Positions 24,134 to 31,660 of a stretch of DNA of 31,757 bases are shown in pieces. Under the pieces are notes generated by a model that saw only the letters and a program-made list of their open reading frames with translations, was not told the DNA's origin and did no database searches. The position numbers and the translations under genes were made by a program. Source of the DNA: JAYRGC01 sp041908065 (GTDB lineage Bacteria > Pseudomonadota > Alphaproteobacteria > UBA9219); NCBI GenBank assembly GCA_041908065.1, contig JAYRGC010000018.1, forward strand, positions 1 to 31,757. Direction: 5' to 3'. Numbering within the stretch: position 1 is the first letter of the stretch; the number at the start of each line of letters is the position of its first letter.

Positions 24134-24622
24134 CTATCCCGCCACAGCTTTGGGGATTGGAGATTCGTCCTCATCGATTTCCGCGAAGCCGCGCGAGGAA
24201 CAAAATTCCGCAGCGTTGGTCACCTGCCCGATGTCCCACAATTTTTCTATGGTTTCTCGGGCTATTTGTCGCCATTTGTTCGCGTCGGACTGGCTTGCCG
24301 AAAGCTGTTGCTCCAGATCGGACACTTTGCGCCTGAAGGATTCTATTTGAACCGCCTGATTGAGATTGTCATCTTCCAACTCGCAAGCGTGTTGACGCAG
24401 GAAAGCCAGTTGGTTTTCAAGCTGAGTCACCTGCGACGACAACAGGCACGAAAGCGATGTGCGATTAGGGGCTGCGGCAGCCCGCGCCAGATCGGCAAAG
24501 GTAAGGCCGTCGCGGGACAATATCTGGCGCGCCATGCGAACGGCGACCACGGCCTCGCCTTCGTGGCTGGAATCCGCCAAAGCGAGGACTTTATCAAGCT
24601 GATCCGGCAAACGATCATTCAT
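24134..24622 (-). CDS. Conserved hypothetical coiled-coil protein
   Basis: A 162-residue cytoplasmic protein. The N-terminus (LDKVLALADSSHEGEAVVAV then RMARQILSRDGLTFADLARA) resembles the helical DUF2786-type module found in phage-like and DNA-associated proteins. Residues 60-110 are a predicted coiled coil (QVTQLENQLAFLRQHACELE). The tail is acidic (FAEIDEDESPIPKAV). The gene lies upstream of the UDG-like gene with a 9-bp gap. I cannot assign a function; the pairing with a repair glycosylase hints at DNA-related work but proves nothing. Confidence 0.75.
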   Translation of the reverse strand: MNDRLPDQLDKVLALADSSHEGEAVVAVRMARQILSRDGLTFADLARAAAAPNRTSLSCLLSSQVTQLENQLAFLRQHACELEDDNLNQAVQIESFRRKVSDLEQQLSASQSDANKWRQIARETIEKLWDIGQVTNAAEFCSSRGFAEIDEDESPIPKAVAG

Positions 24623-24701
24623 TAGGATGGTGTCCCAAAATCGGCGATAAGGCGATTATGAACGGAAGAGGCTGAAGAGCAACAGTTTTGTAAGAAAAAA
24701 A

Positions 24702-24904
24702 AGCTCTTTCTGAAAACGGGTGGGTAATTTCGTAGCCACCTGCATCAGCAAGCAAAGCCGTCATTGCGAGCCGCCACCCTTTGGTTTGGACAGCGTTGAA
24801 CGCTGTCGGGCGGCGAAGCAATCCAGTGTCGTTGCTCCATAAGGTCTGGATTGTTTCGCCGCCAAGGGGCGTCTCTTTATTCCCACCTGTTTTGCGTAAG
24901 AGCC
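24702..24904. mobile_element. Dispersed TIR element, copy F (203 bp), inserted next to a terminator
   Basis: The left end is AGCTCTTTCTGAAAACGGGT and the right end CCCACCTGTTTTGCGTAAGA then GCC, both nearly identical to minimal copy C. Relative to C it carries an extra block of about 115 bp: the GTCATTGCGAG hairpin module. Stem GAAGCAATCCAG is at 24815-24826, loop TGTCGTTGCTCCATAAGGT at 24827-24845, and CTGGATTGTTTC at 24846-24857. Runs of A (8 on the left, 7 on the right) flank it, consistent with a short target duplication. It fills most of the 354-bp gap between the two minus-strand genes. Confidence 0.75.
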
Positions 24905-24939
24905 AAAAAAACAGGCCGAGGAAATTTCCGTCGGCCTGT
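24905..24939 (-). terminator. Rho-independent terminator of the NYN gene
   Basis: Read on the minus strand, ACAGGCCGA (24931-24939) pairs with TCGGCCTGT (24911-24919) around an 11-base loop, a 9-bp GC-rich stem. It is followed by a run of seven T (complement of 24905-24911). It lies 38 bp after the NYN gene stop. Element F begins exactly where the T-run ends. Confidence 0.85.
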
Positions 24940-24976
24940 TCCTTTGACTGCTTTAACCTTCGTCTTCAGGGGTCAG

Positions 24977-25639
24977 TCAAGCGACATCTTGTATCGCTTC
25001 TTGGGTGGCGGCCAGATTCTGCGCTACGTCCTTCATGTTGGGCTGAGGGGGAATCTGCGGCTGAGGTTGAGAGGAAGTGTTCTGAATCGGCGCGGACGGA
25101 GCCATCTGATCGCGCGAGCGGGCGATATGCGGCATTAAATCCTGCAATTCGATGAAGTTATCGGCTTGGCGGCGCAGTTCATCGGCCACCATCGGGGGCG
25201 AGGAGCGCATCGTGCTTACGACGCTGACGCGAACGCCCTTGCGCTGCACCGCTTCCACCAGACGGCGGAAATCTCCGTCGCCGGAGAAAATCATTATATG
25301 GTCGACATGTTCACTTATTTCCATGACGTCTATGGCCAACTCGATGTCCATGTTGCCTTTTATCTTGCGGCGGCCGAAAGCGTCGGTGAATTCCTTGGTC
25401 GGCTTGGTCACCATGCTGTAGCCGTTATAGTCCAGCCAATCCACCAACGGGCGGATGGGCGAATATTCCTCGTTTTCCACCAAGGCGGTGTAATAAAATG
25501 CCCTAACCAACCGGCCACGGCCGGCGAACAGCTCTAATAATCTCTTGTAATCTATGTCGAAACCAAGACCTCGAGCGGCAGCATAAAGATTAGCTCCATC
25601 TATAAACATAGCCATACGTTCTTCTTTGTAGAAAATCAT
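24977..25639 (-). CDS. NYN-domain protein (LabA/DUF88 family)
   Basis: A 220-residue protein with a PIN-like NYN fold predicted to act as a metal-dependent RNase. The start at ATG 25639 has a perfect AAGGAG 6 bases upstream; the open frame continues upstream only as the antisense of rpoZ. Motifs: MAMFIDGANLYAAARGLGFD (first acidic Asp in FIDGANLY), KIKGNMDIELAIDVME (second acidic site) and HIMIFSGDGDFRRLVEAVQR (SGDGDF third acidic site). VRVSVVSTMRSSPPMVADEL then follows. The C-terminal 60 residues are rich in Pro and Gln (SSQPQPQIPPQPNM) and probably disordered. It is transcribed away from rpoZ and ends at a strong terminator. Confidence 0.92.
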   Translation of the reverse strand: MIFYKEERMAMFIDGANLYAAARGLGFDIDYKRLLELFAGRGRLVRAFYYTALVENEEYSPIRPLVDWLDYNGYSMVTKPTKEFTDAFGRRKIKGNMDIELAIDVMEISEHVDHIMIFSGDGDFRRLVEAVQRKGVRVSVVSTMRSSPPMVADELRRQADNFIELQDLMPHIARSRDQMAPSAPIQNTSSQPQPQIPPQPNMKDVAQNLAATQEAIQDVA

Positions 25640-25672
25640 CTTTATCTCCTTGCCAGTTGTGCCAATGCCAAG

Positions 25673-25831
25673 TGTTAACCAATTAACAACACGATTCGGC
25701 TGACAATCACAAGCCCAATCCGCGATCGGCAAACATGCCTTAATCTCCATAAATCGCGCCGCACCATAAGCGGCCGAACGAGCATGATACAATATCCGGC
25801 CTTTACATGCATCTATAAAAATGGGTAAAAT
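25673..25831. promoter_or_regulatory. Divergent NYN/rpoZ control region
   Basis: This 307-bp gap between the NYN gene and rpoZ holds no repeat element. TGTTAA and TTAACA (25673-25688) form a 6-bp inverted repeat around CCAA, 34 bp upstream of the NYN start, and may be an operator. Reading toward rpoZ, TTTACA at 25802-25807 and TAAAAT at 25826-25831 (18-bp spacer) are a plausible promoter. A small hairpin GAAGAG...CTCTTC follows at 25841-25859 in the rpoZ leader. All are pattern calls. Confidence 0.35.
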
Positions 25832-25946
25832 GCTCCGCTTGAAGAGTTTTTTGCTCTTCCAGCCCAGACTATGGTAAGTAGTTTGCCAGACTTGGCAATG
25901 CCGTTTTAGGTTCGGTCTTTTCTCTCTTGCTTTGAGGATAAACGTT

Positions 25947-26357
25947 ATGGCTCGCGTCACCGTTGAAGATTGCGTTTTGCAGGTAAAGAATCGCTTTGAT
26001 TTGGTCATGCTGGCCGCCCACAGAGCCCGCGCGATCGGATCCGGCGCGGAGATAAAGATAGAGCGGGATCGCGACAAAAACCCCGTTGTCGCCCTCAGAG
26101 AAATCGCCGAGCAGAAGGTCGAGATTTCCTCGCTTAACGATTCATTAATCAACAGCCTGCAAAAGCGTCTCGAGCCCGATCAACCTGAGGAAGAAGTGGC
26201 CGAGCTTATCGTCGGCGAACAACGCGACTGGATAAACGCCGACATCGGGGCGGCCTCGGAAGACGAGGAAGACGACGAAGGGGAAGCCGAAACAGGGGAT
26301 TCCATGTCCTCCGCAGATATCGGCGGGCGTTTCGAAGACGAAGACATTAAGGATTAA
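25947..26357 (+). CDS. rpoZ: DNA-directed RNA polymerase omega subunit
   Basis: Omega assists RNA polymerase assembly and in many Proteobacteria helps form a ppGpp-binding site. The start at ATG 25947 has GAGGA about 9 bases upstream and gives MARVTVEDCVLQVKNRFDLV, the family N-terminus. MLAAHRARAIGSGAEIKI and KNPVVALREIAEQKVEISSL are the conserved core. The tail from about residue 75 is long and strongly acidic (EDEEDDEGEAETGD), making 136 residues, longer than the typical 90 or so. The gene precedes two RSH-type genes, the alphaproteobacterial rpoZ-rsh neighbourhood with one extra gene inserted. Confidence 0.95.
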   Translation: MARVTVEDCVLQVKNRFDLVMLAAHRARAIGSGAEIKIERDRDKNPVVALREIAEQKVEISSLNDSLINSLQKRLEPDQPEEEVAELIVGEQRDWINADIGAASEDEEDDEGEAETGDSMSSADIGGRFEDEDIKD

Positions 26358-26387
26358 GTATATATTTTAACTTAGGATGCTCTAGTG

Positions 26388-26440
26388 CGGCAAACAGCCA
26401 CTGGCGGCCTTATAGGCTGTCGGCTGGTGTTTTGGCGTTG
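26388..26440 (+). terminator. Possible imperfect hairpin after rpoZ
   Basis: AACAGCCACTGGCGGCC and GGCTGTCGGCTGGTGTTTT can pair imperfectly around TTATA, followed by a short T-run. It might end rpoZ transcription or attenuate the next gene. The pairing has several mismatches. Confidence 0.25.
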
Positions 26441-26472
26441 GTCCTTTGTTTTTTATAAGATGGTTGCCTTAT

Positions 26473-28323
26473 ATGGGTTTAATAAAACGCATATTCTGCG
26501 CGTTCGGCGTAGCCGCCTGCAACCGCCTTCCTGTTGGCATTCTCGATGCCGGTAAAAATGCGAATGCGCGTGTCCTTGAATCATTAGTCAATCGTATCGG
26601 CGGGGATTGGAAAGCCGTTTCTCTCGCGCTGCAAATGGCTGAAGCCGCCGACGAAGAAACAAGCAATAAGCGCGGATATAAGCTTCCACACGATTTTTAT
26701 ATTTCCGTGGCTTCCACAGTAGCCGCAATGAACATAGACACCCCAGAAACGCCGAACATAAAGCATGGAGCATGTGGAACCGATCCTCTGTCAAGAAGCA
26801 GCTCGATAATCGCAGCGTTGTTGGAAGAGGGTGTGGCATACAGGGCTATATCTCTCGACGCAATAAAGGGGAAATTTCCGAACTGTGACGACTTGTTTGA
26901 TCTAACCAAAGAAAATGCGGATGTAACCGCTCTTCCGATTTCCATCAAAAATTCCGACAATGACGGAAGAATGAGGATTGAAGATCATGAATTCAACCAA
27001 GAACAGGGATTGCACGCCCATAACCTGATTTTATGGACGGAAAATTATCAACGCAATGTCCTGATGAGGATTGCCAAGTCATTGTATCTCGCCCGCAACC
27101 TCTCAAAAATAAAGGAGGATCGCAAAAGATGGCTGTTGATATTGAATCTGCAAACTCTTTATTTGCCTTTGGCTCTGGAATTGGGGTTAAAGGACATTCA
27201 GCACGAAATGCAGGATTGCATAGCTCAGGCCATAGGCAAGGAAGCCTATAAGAAAGTTGATAAATATATTAATGAGTTAAAGGAAACCCAGAAAGCCGAA
27301 GGACTGCGTGAAGACATAGACAGTGTTTTAATTCGTGGGAATTTTTTAGGGGCGCAAATTAAGTGGAGATACAAAACCGCATACTCGGCATTGGAAAAAA
27401 TATTTAAGAAAAGCCCTATGATTGAGGCGAAAGCGCAGAGCAAAAAACAACGCGAGCTATTCGTCGCAGAAGGAGCTGATCCTGAAAGGCTGCGATTTGT
27501 GGACTATTACTATAGAGATGAGCTTATTCATGCTACCGTTTGGCCGCCGGAGCAGGTAGATCTTGAAAAAGTTCATGACTTGGTAGGATTCAGGATCGTC
27601 CTTAAGGACGAGTTGAAAAAAGATGGCAGCATCGACGACGAAGCGAACCGAGAGCTATGCAAGCGCGTTAATGCGCTGTTGAGCGGCAAATATACGCCAG
27701 TGAAAGGGCGGGAAAAGTGGTATGAAAAACCTAACGGATACAAGGCTTACCACAATACTTTTATGTCCGGCAATTGCGAGTTCGAAATACATATAGTCAC
27801 GAAATCTATGGAAATCGCGAATGGCCATTCTCACAATCAACACAAGGTGGCTGTCGATGCCGACGCCCATAGCTCTGTGCAACAGCAAGACGCCGCTCTG
27901 ATAAAAACCGCCGAAGAGCGCATAGAACGGGTTCGCGCCCAATCTGAAAAGATCGAAGAAAAAAAGGTTATAGTTTCGGCTTGGGGAAAATTGGTGACTG
28001 AGGATAAAAAAACGACCATTTTGGATTTTTTAAATAAACATAAAGATGCTTGGGAAAGCAAAGTGGCTATAAATGTGGACGGGAAAATTATATTAAGGGA
28101 AGAATTAGAAAAATGTTTTGCCTTCGATTCTACATTTAGAAAACAAGGGGGAAGCAAGCAAATAAGTCCGCTTTTGATACAGACACATCAAACATGGAAA
28201 TATCTATCAACGCAAACGGTGCGAAACGGCATGTGCGTGAAGTGCGCCAGCAAATGCCCGCCCGCCCCTGTGCAGGGAAGGCAAGCGCGTGCTAGCATGG
28301 GCGCATCCGCGTCTCCGATCTGA
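26473..28323 (+). CDS. Divergent RelA/SpoT-like protein with degenerate HD domain
   Basis: A 616-residue protein from ATG 26473 (a TTG at 26446 is possible; no clear ribosome site). It can be laid against the canonical RSH downstream. In the hydrolase domain the HDTVEDT motif is replaced: ALLEEGVAYR (about 115-124) stands where ALLHDTVEDT should be. The later helix LARNLSKIKEDRKRWLLIL then LPLALELGLKDIQHEMQD keeps the LADRLHN/LAERIG pattern. In the synthetase domain several signature residues persist: RYKTAYSALEKI (299-310), HDLVGFRIV (368-376), GYKAYH (422-427, for YQSLH) and EIHIVT (438-443, for EIQIRT). About 50 residues are inserted between the first two of these. Residues 498-551 resemble a worn TGS domain (TTILDFLN, AINVDGKIIL). 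The ACT domain is absent and the end has CVKCASKC. Base composition is visibly more AT-rich than that of its neighbours. Activity is unknown. Confidence 0.8.
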   Translation: MGLIKRIFCAFGVAACNRLPVGILDAGKNANARVLESLVNRIGGDWKAVSLALQMAEAADEETSNKRGYKLPHDFYISVASTVAAMNIDTPETPNIKHGACGTDPLSRSSSIIAALLEEGVAYRAISLDAIKGKFPNCDDLFDLTKENADVTALPISIKNSDNDGRMRIEDHEFNQEQGLHAHNLILWTENYQRNVLMRIAKSLYLARNLSKIKEDRKRWLLILNLQTLYLPLALELGLKDIQHEMQDCIAQAIGKEAYKKVDKYINELKETQKAEGLREDIDSVLIRGNFLGAQIKWRYKTAYSALEKIFKKSPMIEAKAQSKKQRELFVAEGADPERLRFVDYYYRDELIHATVWPPEQVDLEKVHDLVGFRIVLKDELKKDGSIDDEANRELCKRVNALLSGKYTPVKGREKWYEKPNGYKAYHNTFMSGNCEFEIHIVTKSMEIANGHSHNQHKVAVDADAHSSVQQQDAALIKTAEERIERVRAQSEKIEEKKVIVSAWGKLVTEDKKTTILDFLNKHKDAWESKVAINVDGKIILREELEKCFAFDSTFRKQGGSKQISPLLIQTHQTWKYLSTQTVRNGMCVKCASKCPPAPVQGRQARASMGASASPI

Positions 28324-28401
28324 TTTTTTCATCAACTTTGGTTTATTTTGCCCGTGACTATAAATGCCGAACACAAGCCCCCTTCTCCTCCGCCACGCTT
28401 G

Positions 28402-30576
28402 ATGCGGCAATATGAGCTTGTCGAGCGGGTGAAGGCTTACGATCCCGACGTCGACGAGGATTTGCTCAACCGCGCCTATGTCTTTTCGATGCAGGCGCAC
28501 GGAACGCAGACCCGCGCTTCGGGCGATCCCTATTTCTCCCATCCGCTGGAGGTGGCAGGAATCCTGACGGAAATGCGGATGGACGCCACCACCATCGCCA
28601 CAGCATTGTTGCACGACACGGTTGAGGACACGGTGGCTACGCTGGCCGATATTGAGCGGCTATTCGGGCCCGGGGTGGCAAGATTGGTGGACGGGGTAAC
28701 CAAGCTATCGCGCATCGAGTTTCAAAACGATCAGGCCAAGCAGGCGGAAAACTTCCGCAAACTGATCCTCGCCATGTCGGAGGACATTCGCGTTTTGCTG
28801 GTTAAGCTGGCGGATCGCCTGCACAATATGCGAACGATCCGCCACCTCAAGAACGCCGATAAACGCCGCCGCATCGCTCGCGAAACCCTCGACATCTACG
28901 CGCCTTTGGCCGAGCGCATCGGCATCGAGAAGATGCAGGACGAATTGCAAGATCTGTCCTTCAACGAAATCCATCCCGACGAACGCGACAGCATAATCGC
29001 CCGCTTGAATTATCTGCGCGGCGAAGGCGGCGGGCTGGTCACTCGGGTGCAGGACGAATTGCGGCAGGTTTTAGAAGGATCGGGAGTGGGCGCGGACGTA
29101 GAAGGACGCGAAAAGACGCCTTATTCGATATGGCGCAAGATGAAGAGGAAGGAAATCGGGTTCGAGCAGCTTTCCGACATCATGGCCTTTCGCGTCATCG
29201 TGGATTCGGTCGAGCAATGCTATCAATCGCTTGGCGTGATCCACAGCCGTTATCCGGTCGTTCCCGGGCGGTTTAAGGATTACATCTCCACCCCCAAACC
29301 CAACCAGTACCAAAGCCTGCACACCTGCATCATCGGCCCCGAACGCCAACGCATAGAAATACAAATCCGCACCAAAGACATGCACGAGGTTGCCGAGCTT
29401 GGCGTCGCCGCGCACTGGGAATACAAGCAAGGCGGCCAGAAAACCGACGGGATGCAATATCGATGGCTGCGCGAGCTGTTGGACATAGTCGAGCACGCGC
29501 AAAAGCCGGAAGAGTTTCTGGAACAAACTAAATTAGAGCTTTTTCAGGACCAAGTGTTCTGCTTTTCCCCCCGAGGGGACATTATCGCCCTGCCGCGAGG
29601 AGCCACGCCGATCGATTTCGCCTACGCCGTCCACAGCGGAGTCGGCGACACCTGTTGCGGAGCCAAAGTAAACGGGCGCATGGTTCCCCTTCGCACCGCG
29701 CTTAAAAACGGGGATCAGGTCGAGGTCATAACCCAGAAAGGCGGAACGCCGTCGCCGGAATGGGAAAGGTTCGTCGTCAGCGGAACAGCCCGCTCCCGCA
29801 TCCGCAAATTCGTTCGCGCCCAACAGAGAACCGAGCACATAATCCTTGGCCGCGCCTTGCTGGCAAAGATATGCAAGCAAGAGGGCGTGGAGTTTTCCGA
29901 AAAGCACTTAGAACCTGTGGCCAAGAATTTTCAATCCGCCACGGTCGACGACTTGCTGGCCAATATCGGGGCTTCGCTCCAACCGGCGCGCGACGTGCTT
30001 TACGCCGCGTTTCCCCATCTCAAGCCCAAGGCTCAGGAAAAAACTCCCGACAACGTCGAATCCGTGACTGCGGCGGCGGCGGCGGCGGCGCAAAAGGCGA
30101 AGGCGCAGGCGGCCTCGCATCCTTTATCCATCCAAGGATTGATCCCTGGTATGGCGGTTCGCTACGCGCGTTGTTGCCATCCGTTGCCCGGGGATCAAAT
30201 CGTCGGCATCGTGGCGACGGGGCGCGGCGTCACCATCCATACCCGCGATTGCCGGACGCTGTTTTCCTTCAAGGATTCCCCTGAACGCTGGATCGACGTG
30301 GGTTGGGGCGATCAGCAAGGACAAGCCGACGGCGGTCTGGTCGGACGCCTTAGCGTGGTGTTGAACAACCAGCCCAACAGCTTGGGCGCGTTGACCACCA
30401 TCATCGGCAAAGGAAACGGGAACATAACCAACCTGAAGATAACCAACCGCACGACGGACTTTTTCGATCTTCTGGTCGACGTGGAGGTCAAGGATTCCCG
30501 CCATCTCACCAATATCATCGCCGCCCTGCGCGCCAACTCGGCAATAAATTCGGTCGAAAGAACCAAAGGAAGATAG
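28402..30576 (+). CDS. rsh: Bifunctional (p)ppGpp synthetase/hydrolase, RelA/SpoT family
   Basis: Makes and degrades the alarmone (p)ppGpp. I start at ATG 28402 (MRQYELVERVKAYDPDVDED), which matches the usual alphaproteobacterial start, giving 724 residues; TTG 28348 and GTG 28354 are upstream alternatives. The HD hydrolase has FSHP, ALLHDTVEDT (His71-Asp72) and KLADRLHNMRTI. The synthetase has REKTPYSIWRKM, SDIMAFRVIV, YQSLHT and EIQIRT. TGS is at about 384-445 (FSPRGDIIALPRGATPIDFA). The zinc-finger-like region has ARCCHPLPGDQIVGI, and the ACT domain at the end has LSVVLNNQPNSLGALTTI. All domains appear intact, so it should serve as the main Rsh. The divergent paralogue lies just upstream. 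Confidence 0.97.
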   Translation: MRQYELVERVKAYDPDVDEDLLNRAYVFSMQAHGTQTRASGDPYFSHPLEVAGILTEMRMDATTIATALLHDTVEDTVATLADIERLFGPGVARLVDGVTKLSRIEFQNDQAKQAENFRKLILAMSEDIRVLLVKLADRLHNMRTIRHLKNADKRRRIARETLDIYAPLAERIGIEKMQDELQDLSFNEIHPDERDSIIARLNYLRGEGGGLVTRVQDELRQVLEGSGVGADVEGREKTPYSIWRKMKRKEIGFEQLSDIMAFRVIVDSVEQCYQSLGVIHSRYPVVPGRFKDYISTPKPNQYQSLHTCIIGPERQRIEIQIRTKDMHEVAELGVAAHWEYKQGGQKTDGMQYRWLRELLDIVEHAQKPEEFLEQTKLELFQDQVFCFSPRGDIIALPRGATPIDFAYAVHSGVGDTCCGAKVNGRMVPLRTALKNGDQVEVITQKGGTPSPEWERFVVSGTARSRIRKFVRAQQRTEHIILGRALLAKICKQEGVEFSEKHLEPVAKNFQSATVDDLLANIGASLQPARDVLYAAFPHLKPKAQEKTPDNVESVTAAAAAAAQKAKAQAASHPLSIQGLIPGMAVRYARCCHPLPGDQIVGIVATGRGVTIHTRDCRTLFSFKDSPERWIDVGWGDQQGQADGGLVGRLSVVLNNQPNSLGALTTIIGKGNGNITNLKITNRTTDFFDLLVDVEVKDSRHLTNIIAALRANSAINSVERTKGR

Positions 30577-30618
30577 ATTTTGCCCTTTCTGAAAACGGGC
30601 TTGTAAAGAAGCTCTTTT

Positions 30619-30841
30619 GGCTCTTACGCAAAACGGAGGTGACTGACTTTACAACAGGCCGTCATTGCAAGCCGCCCCTTGGCGGCGAAGCAATCCAGAC
30701 CTTATGGAGCAACGACACTGGATTGCTTCGCCGCCCGACAGCGTTCAACGCTGTCCAAACCAAAGAGTAGCGGCTCGCAATGACGGCACTTGCTGTTGCG
30801 TTTGGATGCAAAATTACCCCCCCCCGTTTTGCTTAAAAGCC
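30619..30841. mobile_element. Dispersed TIR element, copy G (223 bp)
   Basis: The left end is GGCTCTTACGCAAAACGGAG, preceded by a second partial left end (CCCTTTCTGAAAACGGGC at 30583). The right end reads CCCCCCCGTTTTGCTTAAAA then GCC. The hairpin module is inverted compared with copies B, E and F: the short CCCCTTGG flank comes first and the CAGCGTT/AACGCTG palindrome second. Stem arms are at 30687-30698 and 30718-30729. It fills most of the 338-bp gap between rsh and the pncC-like gene. Confidence 0.75.
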
Positions 30842-30914
30842 ATAGATATCTTGCGAAAACGATGCTGAGATAACTATCATTCGCCTTGCGCCGAATACGC
30901 AAAAGGACAGAACC

Positions 30915-31400
30915 ATGCCGGATCCGGAAATCCAAGAACTGGCCGCGAGGATAGTCAAAGACTACTCCGAGCGCGGATTTAAACTGGCGACCGCCGAATC
31001 TTGCACCGGAGGAGCGGTGGCGACAGCTATCACAGACATCTCGGGCGCGTCGGCTGTCTTCGAGCGCGGCTTCGTGACTTACAGCAATCTCGCTAAGATC
31101 GAATGTCTGGGAGTGCCCCCGGAGATTCTGGACGAATTCGGAGCCGTCAGCGGCGAAACCGCCGAGGCCATGGCCGTGGGGGCGTTAAACGCCTCCCAAG
31201 CCTCTGTCGCCTTGTCGGTGTCCGGCATAGCAGGGCCTGGCGGCGGAATGCCTGAAAAGCCGGTGGGGCTAGTTTTCATGGGGATCGCCACCCGCGACGG
31301 GGCGATTTTTCATTATCGTTGCCTGTTCAACGGCGACCGCGCCTCCGTCAGAAGGCAAGCGACAATCGAATCCCTGAAACTCCTCGCGTCGGCGATGTGA
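30915..31400 (+). CDS. pncC: CinA C-terminal domain protein, nicotinamide-nucleotide amidohydrolase
   Basis: Predicted PncC, which deamidates nicotinamide mononucleotide to nicotinate mononucleotide in NAD recycling. It has 161 residues, the normal length of the stand-alone CinA C-terminal domain. Motifs are intact: FKLATAESCTGGAVATAITD (the catalytic Ser region), GFVTYSNLAKIECLGVPPEI, GAVSGETAEAMAVGA and LSVSGIAGPGGGMPEKPVGL, with FNGDRASVRRQATIESL at the end. AAAGGA lies 8 bases before the ATG. The gene stands alone between two repeat-filled gaps. Confidence 0.94.
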   Translation: MPDPEIQELAARIVKDYSERGFKLATAESCTGGAVATAITDISGASAVFERGFVTYSNLAKIECLGVPPEILDEFGAVSGETAEAMAVGALNASQASVALSVSGIAGPGGGMPEKPVGLVFMGIATRDGAIFHYRCLFNGDRASVRRQATIESLKLLASAM

Positions 31401-31432
31401 ACGACATAGTTCGCGAAATACACAGCCAAGGG

Positions 31433-31650
31433 ATGTCATTTTGAGAAGTCACAGCCAAAGGCCGTCATGCGAGCGTCGCCCTTGCGACGCGAAGCAATCC
31501 AGAGTCATGGAGCAACGGCACTGGATTGCTTCGCGGCCTGAAGAAGGCCGCTCGCAATGACGACTAAACTCAAGGGCGACGCTCGAAACGGCACTTGCTG
31601 TTGCTTTTTGCTGCCAACTAATCGGGAAATGCTCTAGCTCATAACCACAG
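31433..31650. repeat. Stand-alone palindromic module with a worn element end
   Basis: The internal module of the dispersed elements appears here: ACAGCCAAAGGCCGT, then GCGAGCGTCGCCCTTGCGAC, stem GAAGCAATCCAG/CTGGATTGCTTC around a 19-base loop, and CTCGCAATGACGA. CACTTGCTGTTGCTTTTTGC follows, like the start of the right end in copy G, then a decayed AATCGGGAAATGCTCT. No good left end is visible, so this is a degenerate copy. Confidence 0.55.
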
Positions 31651-31660
31651 GCAAAAAGGG

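Noticed and set aside
25640..26152. Upstream extension of the NYN frame (171 codons)
   Set aside because: It is largely the antisense of rpoZ, and a perfect AAGGAG precedes the internal ATG at 25639.
26858..26960. Toxin or phage gene in the AT-rich part of the RSH-like gene
   Set aside because: The frame is continuous and aligns with the Rsh hydrolase region; no separate gene is needed.
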